Shown: positions 1-6,025, counted from the stretch's first letter. The stretch is 6,075 nt of DNA from Porticoccaceae bacterium (GCA_003491845.1 DNBN01000308.1:1-6075); one strand, 5' to 3'. Notes: generated by a model not told the origin, from the sequence alone. Numbers and translations are program-made.

Positions 1-470
1 CCGGCGGTGGTGGTGCAGTGCTTAAATTGGTAAGTTTGTTTAATGTTGCTAATTGGCTTAGACGACTAAAACTAGATTTTTCCGATGTAGTTGGTGGTGA
101 CATAGAGTATAGCTCTCTAGATGGGTCAGTTTATTTAGATAATGGCACTGCACAATTTTTGACGCCTTTAAATGTGCAAATGTCTTTTGGTAAAATGACT
201 ATGGCTGGCGAATTTGATTTAATTGCTGAAACTGCTGATGCTCAGTTGGTCGCAACCTTACCTTTGACTTCAAATTTGCCTTGGATGGTGGCATTCCTAG
301 CCAATGCGCCTGCCGCTGCTGGAGTTTACATCACTAGTAAAATAGTGAGTAAGCAAGTAGATCGATTATCGAGTATCAGCTACCGAATAAAAGGCCCCTG
401 GGATAACCTTGATGCCAGCGTAGATCAAATGTTTGCACCCCAACTAGAAAATGGGATGCTAGCTGATTAG
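1..470 (+). CDS. yhdP: YhdP-family AsmA-like protein, C-terminal fragment (5' end outside window)
   Basis: This is the C-terminal part of a large envelope protein of the YhdP family (AsmA-like, TIGR02099-type), which in E. coli helps move phospholipid from inner to outer membrane. The reading frame is open from the first complete codon at position 3 and reads GGGGAVLKL, so the GTG at 18 is an internal valine codon and not a start. Visible family features are a Gly-rich lead-in, then LRRLKLDFSDV, a central beta-rich repeat (SLDGSVYLDNGTAQF, then GKMTMAGEFDL), then the hydrophobic LPWMVAFLANAPAAAGVY stretch, and the terminal YRIKGPWDNL that closes most members. It ends at TAG 468-470. About 155 residues of a protein that is usually over 1,200 residues are present. 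It converges on darP with 11 bp between stops. The assignment rests on recalled family patterns and is fairly firm for family; the exact symbol is by orthology. Confidence 0.8.
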   Translation, partial: GGGGAVLKLVSLFNVANWLRRLKLDFSDVVGGDIEYSSLDGSVYLDNGTAQFLTPLNVQMSFGKMTMAGEFDLIAETADAQLVATLPLTSNLPWMVAFLANAPAAAGVYITSKIVSKQVDRLSSISYRIKGPWDNLDASVDQMFAPQLENGMLAD

Positions 471-481
471 GACACGTTTAC

Positions 482-991
482 TTAGTCAGTAAGTGATCTA
501 ATGTACTGAAACATTTTTCGGGCAGCAGCAGGCGGTTTTTTGAGCTCTAGTTCGCGGTTAGCTTGACGTTGAAGATTACGCAATTGTTGCCTATCTGCCA
601 TGGGATAATCGCTTAAAAAGTTCTCTATGGCCTGATTTCCTTCATTAATAAGGCTGTCACGCCAGGCTTCGAGTCGCTGGAAATGTTGTCTGTAAGTGAG
701 CGATTGGTGGTCCATTTTCTCTAATGTTTCCTGAATGTTATCAATGTCAGAAATACGCATAAGTTTACCAATATACTGTAAATGTCGCCGCTTAGCCTCC
801 CGGCTTTTGAGTCTTCGTGCCTCGTAAATAGCGTCTTTAAGTGCGTCAGGTAGATTAAATTTCTGTAGTTTACCCTCGGGCATTTCAACTAGTTCCTGCC
901 CCATTGCTTGGAGTGCATGACTATCTCTTTTTAACTGAGATTTACTCGGCCCCTCATACTCTGTGTTTGCTTCTGTTTTTGAATCATCCAT
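482..991 (-). CDS. darP: Ribosome-associated protein DarP (YjgA family)
   Basis: A 169-residue protein of the DarP/YjgA family (DUF615), known in E. coli as a factor that associates with late 50S precursors and aids large-subunit assembly; it acts in the cytoplasm. E. coli DarP is 183 residues, and the difference is mainly a shorter acidic N-terminus. Conserved blocks are visible: SKSQLKRDSHALQ (about residues 16-28), RRHLQYIGKLMR (68-79), DRQQLRNLQRQANRE (133-147) and KPPAAARKMFQYIR (152-165). The protein is helical, highly charged, and has no membrane segment or signal peptide. The ATG overlaps the mgtE stop by one base (TAATG) and no convincing Shine-Dalgarno is seen before it, so translation is probably coupled to mgtE. 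The stop codon (484-482) lies in a small dyad, and yhdP converges from the other side. The family call is very secure. Confidence 0.95.
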   Translation of the reverse strand: MDDSKTEANTEYEGPSKSQLKRDSHALQAMGQELVEMPEGKLQKFNLPDALKDAIYEARRLKSREAKRRHLQYIGKLMRISDIDNIQETLEKMDHQSLTYRQHFQRLEAWRDSLINEGNQAIENFLSDYPMADRQQLRNLQRQANRELELKKPPAAARKMFQYIRSLTD

Positions 992-2331
992 TAGATAAGA
1001 AATACCGCCGCTAAGCCAAGAAAGGATACAAATCCGACAATGTCGGTAATTGTGGTGAGAATAACCGAACCTGCTAATGCAGGATCAATATGTAAAGCAC
1101 GTAAAACAACTGGCAGGATTGTTCCTGTTAGTGCCGCAGCCATAAGGTTGATGGCCATTGCCAGACCAATAATAACGGCCATTACAGGGTTGCCAAACCA
1201 CAAAGAGACAATCACACCAATAACAATGGCGTAAAGCAACCCGTTTAATGCGCCTACAGCAAATTCCTTACTTAGTAACCAGTTTAGGTTTCCTGTTTCA
1301 ACTTGTCCTAGGGCCATTCCGCGAATTACGACGGTTAAGGTTTGACTACCTGCAACACCACCCATGCTAGCCACAATGGGCATTAAAATAGCTAGTGCAA
1401 CAACTTGGTCTAAGGTTTGTTCAAATAGACTGATCGCAGAAGATGCAAATATAGCAGTAAGTAGATTAACGCCAAGCCAAACTGCTCGGCGTGGTGCTGT
1501 TCGAGTAATAGACGAGAACGTATCCTCTGTATCACTCAGACCAGCCATGGCTAATAAGGAATGATCTGCATCCTCTACGATGACATCCACTACATCATCA
1601 ATGGTAATTCTCCCAAGAAGACGATTGTGTTCGTCAACAACTGGTGCAGAAATCAAATCATAACGCTGAAAGCGAGTAGCAACTTCGGAATCGATAAGGT
1701 TGACATTAATGGCCTTTACTTCAGTATTCATTACCTCTCGCACTGTGGTGGTAGATGTTGAGGTTAATAATTTTCCTATGGATAGATTGCCCAAAAATGT
1801 ATCGTTACGACTGACTACAAAAAGATTGTCCGTAGTGCTTGGTATTTCTTCAAAACGCCTAAGGTAACGCAGTACAACATCGACGGTGATATCTGGACGC
1901 ACCGTTATTACCTCCGTATCCATCAGTCCACCGGCGGTGTCCTCATGATAGGTAAGTACGGTTTCTACACGTTGACGATCTTGCATAGACATGGCTTTTA
2001 GAACGTCAGGTATTACTCTTTCAGGCAGCTGCTGAAGAATGTCAACGACATCATCGACGTCCAGCCCCTCGGTTAACTGAGCGACTTCAGCACCATCCAT
2101 TTGAGTTAGAAATTCCGACTGAATTTCATCAGAGAGGTCTTGAATAACCGCCCCTGATAACTCTGGATCAATTAGGCCCCACAATACCTGGCGATGTTTT
2201 GGCGGCGCAATTTCCAGTTGATGTGCAATATCTGGAGGAGCAAGATTATTCAGCTGATATTTAACTCGGTGTAAGGTGTCTGAGTCAATTTCGCTGTCAA
2301 GCTTGGCAAGTAAATTATCTTCGACGATCAT
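991..2331 (-). CDS. mgtE: Magnesium transporter/channel MgtE
   Basis: A 446-residue, full-length MgtE, an inner-membrane Mg2+ channel/transporter gated by cytosolic Mg2+. Domains in order: an acidic helical MgtE N-domain (about residues 25-130); two CBS domains (about 138-195, beginning MDTEVITVRPD, and about 200-255, containing SAPVVDEHNRLLGRITIDDVVD); the plug/connecting helix; and five predicted membrane segments from about 285 to the end. The membrane part carries the family signatures PIVASMGGVAGSQTLT (318-333), DPALAGSVILTT (416-427) and TDIVGF (429-434). Asp430 matches the conserved pore aspartate of the last membrane helix. The ATG is preceded by AGGA (2344-2341) at good spacing, and MIVEDN is a reasonable start. 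It lies 121 bp after ptsO, the widest gap between genes here, and overlaps darP by one base. CorA/MgtA alternatives are excluded by the CBS-MgtE architecture. Confidence 0.96.
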   Translation of the reverse strand: MIVEDNLLAKLDSEIDSDTLHRVKYQLNNLAPPDIAHQLEIAPPKHRQVLWGLIDPELSGAVIQDLSDEIQSEFLTQMDGAEVAQLTEGLDVDDVVDILQQLPERVIPDVLKAMSMQDRQRVETVLTYHEDTAGGLMDTEVITVRPDITVDVVLRYLRRFEEIPSTTDNLFVVSRNDTFLGNLSIGKLLTSTSTTTVREVMNTEVKAINVNLIDSEVATRFQRYDLISAPVVDEHNRLLGRITIDDVVDVIVEDADHSLLAMAGLSDTEDTFSSITRTAPRRAVWLGVNLLTAIFASSAISLFEQTLDQVVALAILMPIVASMGGVAGSQTLTVVIRGMALGQVETGNLNWLLSKEFAVGALNGLLYAIVIGVIVSLWFGNPVMAVIIGLAMAINLMAAALTGTILPVVLRALHIDPALAGSVILTTITDIVGFVSFLGLAAVFLI

Positions 2332-2375
2332 GTTTTGAGTTCCTGGTCAGGCCAACTTGTGCCCGACGAAGTCCT

Positions 2376-2411
2376 ATTCTAACTTTCTATGCTCTAATTC
2401 GATAGAGTAAA
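2376..2411 (-). promoter_or_regulatory. Weak promoter-like region before mgtE with internal dyad
   Basis: In the 121-bp ptsO-mgtE gap the minus strand has TTTACT (2411-2406), then 16 bp, then TAGAAA (2389-2384), with a better -10-like TAGAAT at 2381-2376 that lacks a matching -35. A perfect 5-bp dyad, CTCTA/TAGAG with a 6-base loop (2392-2407), lies inside the spacer where an operator could sit. Matches are 4 of 6 for each box of the first pair, so this is only a candidate for separate mgtE-darP expression. Confidence 0.22.
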
Positions 2412-2423
2412 TAAATATTTTGC

Positions 2424-2451
2424 CTCAAGACCACTAAGGAGATCTTCTGAG
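2424..2451 (-). terminator. Hairpin-like dyad after ptsO (weak)
   Basis: Just after the ptsO stop the minus strand can fold CTC with GAG and AAGATC with GGTCTT (one G-U pair, a two-base bulge, and an 8-base loop). It is followed by GCAAAATATTTATTT, not a continuous U-run. It might end part of the transcription before mgtE or merely protect the 3' end of the upstream message. Confidence 0.2.
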
Positions 2452-2452
2452 A

Positions 2453-2722
2453 TTACTCGCCCTCATCGAAATAGGTTTCAAATAGCTCGACAATAGCGCG
2501 ATGTGCAGCCGTCTCTTCAGGTCCATCAAAAATAAAGTTCAGTTCAGTGCCTTGATTCGCGGCAAGCAACATCAGAGACATGACGCTTTTAGCATCAACA
2601 AGGGGTTCTACTTGCCCAGCACGAATAGAGCAAGGGTAGCTGTTAGCAAGCTTGGCTAATTTAGTAGCGGCTCTTGCGTGTAATCCAAGTCGGTTGATAA
2701 CAGTGATGTTGGTATTGATCAT
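2453..2722 (-). CDS. ptsO: Nitrogen-PTS phosphocarrier protein NPr (HPr family)
   Basis: An 89-residue HPr-family protein, NPr, the middle carrier of the nitrogen PTS: it takes phosphate from EI-Ntr (PtsP) and passes it to EIIA-Ntr (PtsN), mainly for regulation. The active-site block NRLGLHARAATKLA places the phosphorylated histidine at His15 with the conserved Arg17. Ser46 in DAKSVMSLMLLAA aligns with the regulatory serine position of HPr; no HPr kinase is seen here, so its use is unknown. The acidic tail (FDEGE) is typical of the family. Position directly after rapZ, 17 bp downstream, supports NPr rather than the sugar-PTS HPr. The start ATG has only a GGGTGGGG stretch about 10 bases upstream, spanning the rapZ stop, as a possible ribosome site. 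A hairpin-like dyad follows the stop at 2451-2424. Confidence 0.95.
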   Translation of the reverse strand: MINTNITVINRLGLHARAATKLAKLANSYPCSIRAGQVEPLVDAKSVMSLMLLAANQGTELNFIFDGPEETAAHRAIVELFETYFDEGE

Positions 2723-2739
2723 AAAATAGCAACCCCACC

Positions 2740-3657
2740 CTATGGTTTCGTTATTTCTTTATGGATTACCTGTACCGAGGGATAAGAGTCTAAAAAATGA
2801 GCATGCAGTTTATTTGCCATATAAACTGACCGATGCTGGCCGCCTGTACAACCGATGCAGACAGTAAAATAACTGCGATTATTAGCTTCAAATTTGGGGA
2901 TCCAGCGGATTAAAAAATCACGTATATCGCTGAACATCTCGATTACTTCTTCTTGATCCTCTAAAAATTCTATTATCCCTGCATCATTACCGTTTTGCGT
3001 TCTGAGTTCTTGTTTCCAGTAGGGGTTAGGTAAACATCTGACATCGAAAATAAAATCTGGTGCTTCTGGTAGGCCTCGCTTAAATCCAAATGACTCAAAC
3101 ACAATAGACATATTGCCGCTGTCATTGGGCATCACTGTATTTTTAATAAGGTCTCGTAGTTGATGTAGAGAAAGTCCTGAGGTGTCGATATTTTGATCAG
3201 AAATTTTTAGGATTGGAGACAGAATCTCTTCTTCAATATCGATCGCTGCAGATAGCCCAACTGTATCGCTACTAAGTGGGTGTTTGCGTCGTGTCTCACT
3301 GTAGCGTCGGATAAGGTCACTTCGACGTGCCTGTAAAAAAACCACATTAACATGGATATCTCTAGTGTCTATTACACTTAAAATTTCTGGAAGCTTATCA
3401 AGATCACCGGCAATATTTCTGGCATCAATACCTACCGCTAGCTTAGTTGTGTAGTGATGTAGTTCAGTAGTGGTATTATCAATTGGGTTGAGCTGGGTTT
3501 TGCTCGGAGTGTCTTCTGCGCTTAATTGTTTTATCAGAGACGGTAGAAGCGATGGTGGAAGATTATCAATGCAGGTAAATCCTATATCTTCAAGAACGTT
3601 TAAGGCTGAGGTTTTACCTGAACCGGACCGACCACTTACAACAATTAGTCGTATCAT
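2740..3657 (-). CDS. rapZ: RNase adapter / nucleotide-binding protein RapZ
   Basis: A 305-residue RapZ-family protein (formerly YvcJ/YhbJ). In E. coli RapZ binds glucosamine-6-phosphate and hands the sRNA GlmZ to RNase E, controlling glmS; many non-enteric homologues lack a known RNA target. Seen directly: Walker A GRSGSGKT (9-16), the DARN strand end (78-81), RRYSETRRKHPLSS (117-130), FESFGFKRGLPEAPDFIFDVRCLPNPYW (two conserved blocks, 188-214) and GCTGGQHRSV (269-278). It is about 20 residues longer than E. coli RapZ (284). The extra length falls in a polar, Thr/Asn-rich insertion around residues 48-70, between LLPSLIKQL and the KLAVGIDARN strand. The C-terminus ends HKEITKP and lacks most of the basic tail used by the E. 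coli protein for RNA binding. The ATG overlaps the ptsN stop (TAATG), indicating coupled translation. Confidence 0.96.
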   Translation of the reverse strand: MIRLIVVSGRSGSGKTSALNVLEDIGFTCIDNLPPSLLPSLIKQLSAEDTPSKTQLNPIDNTTTELHHYTTKLAVGIDARNIAGDLDKLPEILSVIDTRDIHVNVVFLQARRSDLIRRYSETRRKHPLSSDTVGLSAAIDIEEEILSPILKISDQNIDTSGLSLHQLRDLIKNTVMPNDSGNMSIVFESFGFKRGLPEAPDFIFDVRCLPNPYWKQELRTQNGNDAGIIEFLEDQEEVIEMFSDIRDFLIRWIPKFEANNRSYFTVCIGCTGGQHRSVYMANKLHAHFLDSYPSVQVIHKEITKP

Positions 3658-4124
3658 TAGTTTGCCCGTTCCAAAGCAATAGCAGTGTTGTAGAGGTCCT
3701 GATTGTTTTTACATTCTCGCAATAGCTGTCTTGAGTCTTCTCTCTGCATTATCGAGGCTATCCTAGCTAGCGTGGCTAAATGCTCGTCGTTCTTCTCTTC
3801 AGGCACAATAAGACCAAACACAAGATCCACTGGTTCATCATCAAATGCATCAAAATTAATCGGTTTATCTAGTTTAATCAGGCAGCCGCAGATACGAGTA
3901 ACACCCGCTGCTCGGCAATGTGGAATAGCGACACCATCGCCAATGGCGGTACTACCAAGTTTTTCTCGAGCAATAAACCGATGAAAGAGACTATCCGACT
4001 GCTCCTGAGATCCACCTAAATAGGTATTAACGATGCCGGCTAAGCTTTCTAATAATCGTTTTTTACTTAGGCAGTGGATATCACTATGAGTCATTTCCAG
4101 CGAGAGTACATCGGTAATCTTCAT
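3657..4124 (-). CDS. ptsN: Nitrogen-PTS EIIA component PtsN (EIIA-Ntr)
   Basis: A 155-residue EIIA-Ntr (PTS EIIA type-2 fold), the terminal phosphate acceptor of the regulatory nitrogen PTS. In other bacteria its phosphorylation state controls K+ transport, sigma-54-linked genes, phosphate sensing and storage polymers. The signature REKLGSTAIGDGVAIPHCR (53-71) puts the phosphorylated histidine at His69. PINFDAFDDEPVDLVFGLIVPE (88-109) is the second conserved block, followed by the HLATLARIASIM helix (115-126). Length and start (MKITDVL) match the family. The gap to hpf is 8 bp and no good Shine-Dalgarno lies at normal distance, so it probably depends on readthrough by ribosomes from hpf. It has no EIIB/EIIC partners nearby, consistent with a regulatory rather than sugar-transporting role. 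Confidence 0.96.
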   Translation of the reverse strand: MKITDVLSLEMTHSDIHCLSKKRLLESLAGIVNTYLGGSQEQSDSLFHRFIAREKLGSTAIGDGVAIPHCRAAGVTRICGCLIKLDKPINFDAFDDEPVDLVFGLIVPEEKNDEHLATLARIASIMQREDSRQLLRECKNNQDLYNTAIALERAN

Positions 4125-4132
4125 TAAATGTA

Positions 4133-4420
4133 CTAGTGACCTCTATGTTTTTCTTTGTACTTGATCGCTTGTCTATCAAGCTTATCTGAAAGCGCATCTA
4201 TAGCGGCATACATATCATCGTGCTCAGCTAGAGCAAACAAATCACCACCGCTAACATGCACCGTTGCTTCAGCTTTTTGTACAAGTTTCTCAACAGTCAG
4301 TATGACCGAGATACTAGTGATTTGCTCATAATGACGTTCTAACTTGGATAGTTTTTGTGTAACGTAGTCTCTGATGGGGTCGGTGATTTCTAAGTGATGC
4401 CCACTTATTGTCATCTGCAT
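4133..4420 (-). CDS. hpf: Ribosome hibernation promoting factor HPF (short form)
   Basis: A 95-residue short-form HPF, the same length as the E. coli protein. It binds the 30S decoding centre and mRNA channel of idle ribosomes and, in gammaproteobacteria, works with RMF to form 100S dimers. The conserved S30AE/sigma-54-modulation domain fills the protein: ISGHHLEITDPIRDYVTQKL (5-24), the KLERHYEQI helix (26-34), the strand ending VSGGDLFALAE (56-66), DMYAAIDALSDKLDRQ (69-84) and a basic tail KYKEKHRGH. The long-form C-terminal dimerisation domain is absent, as expected here. A strong AAGGAG at 4432-4427 with 6-base spacing fixes the first ATG as start; a second in-frame ATG is two codons on. 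The gap to rpoN is 12 bp. Older literature calls it the sigma-54 modulation protein because of this location. Confidence 0.96.
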   Translation of the reverse strand: MQMTISGHHLEITDPIRDYVTQKLSKLERHYEQITSISVILTVEKLVQKAEATVHVSGGDLFALAEHDDMYAAIDALSDKLDRQAIKYKEKHRGH

Positions 4421-4426
4421 ATACTG

Positions 4427-4432
4427 CTCCTT
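4427..4432 (-). promoter_or_regulatory. Strong Shine-Dalgarno of hpf
   Basis: AAGGAG with six bases to the hpf ATG is the best ribosome-binding site in the operon. rpoN and ptsN, on either side, have none at normal spacing. This suggests HPF is made in excess over RpoN from a shared transcript. Confidence 0.7.
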
Positions 4433-5965
4433 TTAGATACTGTTTTCGAATCTTTTTCTTTGGCTTGATGAGGCAATGCCTAGGCTCTCTCTATATTTTG
4501 CCACTGTTCTTCTTGCTACCTGAATACCTTGTGCTTCTAATAAAACCATGAGTTTGTTATCACTCAGGGGTTTAGAAGGGTTTTCAGCCTCTACCAATGT
4601 CTTAAGGATAGCGCAAACAGCTGTAGATGAACACTCTCCTCCAGCTGATGTGCCAACATGACTGGAAAAAAAATATTTTAGTTCAAATATACCTTGAGGT
4701 GTAGCCAGATATTTCGCGGTTGTTACTCGAGAAATAGTTGATTCGTGCAGTTCAAGCTTAGTAGCTATGTCTGATAGAACCATAGGTTTCATCGAAATAG
4801 GGCCATTATCTAAAAAACCTTGTTGAAGTTCCACAATGGTAATAGCTACCCTCATTAAAGTCTCATTACGACTTTCAAGGCTACGAAGGAACCACTTAGC
4901 ATCTGCTAGGTTGTCTTTTAAATATTGATTTTGTTCACTATTATCTGCACGTTTTATAAGGCTCGAATAAATATCATTGATTTTTAAGCGAGGCATATTT
5001 CCGTCATTAAGTCTTACTTGCCAGCGCCCACCTACTTTCTCTACGTAGGCATCTGGAGCAATATACTCTGCTGTATTGACTGTCAAAGACTCGCCTGGCC
5101 GCGGCGTTAAGCTGCGTATTAGTTTGAGTGCTCCCTGAAGTTCCTCCATTTTGTAGCGAGTCCGTTTCACTAGGCTTGCGATGTCTATTGAGGCGATGTC
5201 AGTGAGAAAATCTGTGGCGAGTCTGATGGCTTGATGGATAAAGGGCGTATCTGGGGACAATTGGTATAATTGAATTAACAAACATTCCTTGATGTCTCGG
5301 GCAAATATGCCTGGAGGATCAAATTGTTGGAGTCTGTGTAACACCGCTATTAATTCATCTTCCTCTATAGGGTCTGCACTGTCATGATCTGATTTATGGG
5401 ATAGAATATCAGTCAAGTTGGAGCTGATTAACCCGGTCGGTTCTATCGCATCAATAAAGGCCTCCGCTATATGTTGATCTCGAGAGGACATCGGTGTGAG
5501 ATTTAGCTGCCATGTTAGGTGATCTTGTAAGGATTCTGTAACCTGATAAACTTGCTCCCAATTGTTTTCTCCACTTGAAGATGTGGCCATGGTAGAGCTA
5601 AAGGTTTCCTCCCAATTGGCATCCACCGGAAGGTCAGATGCTGATGGAGCACTCCAATCACCCTCAGCCTCTGATTCAGTGACTGTTTTATCAGCCGCAT
5701 CATGAGCGGCCGAATGCAAGTCAGATGTATCTAGGTTAAGGTCGACAACGGAGGTATCTTTACTCAGGACATTGTCTTTATTTGCGGTTTCTGCATTGGT
5801 ATTAGTGTTCCCATCGTCAAGTTCCAACAATGGGTTACTATAAAGTTGTTCAGTAATTTCTTGACCTAATTCTAGAGTGGACAGCTGCAGCAGCTTGATC
5901 GCCTGCTGTAATTGAGGCGTCATCGTTAATTGCTGACTGAATTTTAATTGTAATCCTGGCCGCAT
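4433..5965 (-). CDS. rpoN: RNA polymerase sigma-54 factor RpoN
   Basis: A complete 510-residue sigma-54, which directs RNA polymerase to -24/-12 promoters and needs AAA+ activators for open-complex formation. Region I is the classic Gln/Leu-rich LQLKFSQQLTMTPQLQQAIKLLQLS with NPLLE (about residues 5-48). Region II is a long, acidic, Ser/Thr-rich linker (about 49-140) that includes the DLPVDANWEE block. The core-binding domain spans about 140-330 (FDPPGIFARDIKECLLIQL at 215-233, LTPRPGE at 286-292). The HTH (LSDIATKLELHESTISRV, 397-414) is followed by FELKYFFSS, and the RpoN box ARRTVAKYRE is at 484-493. It is somewhat longer than the E. coli protein (477), through region II. The start MRPGLQLKF matches the family, but no Shine-Dalgarno is visible in the A-rich leader. 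All key motifs are intact. Confidence 0.98.
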   Translation of the reverse strand: MRPGLQLKFSQQLTMTPQLQQAIKLLQLSTLELGQEITEQLYSNPLLELDDGNTNTNAETANKDNVLSKDTSVVDLNLDTSDLHSAAHDAADKTVTESEAEGDWSAPSASDLPVDANWEETFSSTMATSSSGENNWEQVYQVTESLQDHLTWQLNLTPMSSRDQHIAEAFIDAIEPTGLISSNLTDILSHKSDHDSADPIEEDELIAVLHRLQQFDPPGIFARDIKECLLIQLYQLSPDTPFIHQAIRLATDFLTDIASIDIASLVKRTRYKMEELQGALKLIRSLTPRPGESLTVNTAEYIAPDAYVEKVGGRWQVRLNDGNMPRLKINDIYSSLIKRADNSEQNQYLKDNLADAKWFLRSLESRNETLMRVAITIVELQQGFLDNGPISMKPMVLSDIATKLELHESTISRVTTAKYLATPQGIFELKYFFSSHVGTSAGGECSSTAVCAILKTLVEAENPSKPLSDNKLMVLLEAQGIQVARRTVAKYRESLGIASSSQRKRFENSI

Positions 5966-5991
5966 AGATGGTTCATATTTTTTTCTTGAAA

Positions 5992-6008
5992 AGCAATTTT
6001 AGTGCCAA
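5992..6008 (-). promoter_or_regulatory. Sigma-54 -24/-12 promoter-like element upstream of rpoN
   Basis: On the minus strand TTGGCAC (6008-6002) and TTGCT (5996-5992) are separated by AAAA. This matches the sigma-54 consensus (TTGGCAC, four-base spacer, TTGCA/T), except that the common G after the -24 box has no separate base here. The GG and GC dinucleotides are 12 bp apart start to start, as required. The predicted transcription start is near 5982, giving a leader of about 17 bases to the rpoN ATG. Whether it is an active promoter, or a binding site that blocks the overlapping sigma-70-like element, cannot be told from sequence. No activator-binding site was recognised, and its usual place would lie in lptB outside the window. 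Confidence 0.6.
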
Positions 6009-6025
6009 AACTGACATAAAGGCAA
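5996..6025 (-). promoter_or_regulatory. Sigma-70-like promoter candidate for rpoN
   Basis: TTGCCT (6025-6020) and TAAAAT (6001-5996) are separated by 18 bp on the minus strand, a fair -35/-10 pair in an AT-rich region just before rpoN. The -10 hexamer coincides with the spacer of the sigma-54-like element, so the two holoenzymes could not bind at the same time. The predicted start is near 5989. Such pairs arise by chance in AT-rich DNA, hence moderate confidence. Confidence 0.4.

Noticed and set aside
18..20. GTG at 18 as a start codon for the first plus-strand gene
   Set aside because: The frame stays open to the window edge and the upstream codons (Gly-rich) continue the YhdP pattern, so the gene starts outside the window.
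1340..1362. GGVAGSQ in MgtE, where many relatives have Asn in place of Val, as a defective pore motif
   Set aside because: I recall the same GGVAGSQTLT form in other gammaproteobacterial MgtE proteins, and the pore aspartate (Asp430) is present, so it looks like a normal subfamily variant.
1040..1761. Plus-strand open frames at 1040-1234, 1364-1564 and 1561-1761
   Set aside because: They lie antisense inside mgtE, whose protein shows intact domains throughout. The translated products have no family features and no ribosome sites.
3470..3984. Plus-strand open frames at 3470-3682 and 3703-3984
   Set aside because: They are antisense to well-conserved parts of rapZ and ptsN, with low-complexity Ser/Arg-rich translations typical of shadow frames.
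5515..5703. Minus-strand 62-codon frame within rpoN
   Set aside because: It is in another frame of the variable region II of rpoN, without recognisable motifs or a start context.
5944..5976. Ten-codon upstream frame (MNHLCGQDYN) overlapping the rpoN start
   Set aside because: It starts 11 bases before the rpoN ATG in another frame, has no Shine-Dalgarno and no regulatory codon pattern. It is likely chance, although a close competing ATG could lower rpoN initiation.
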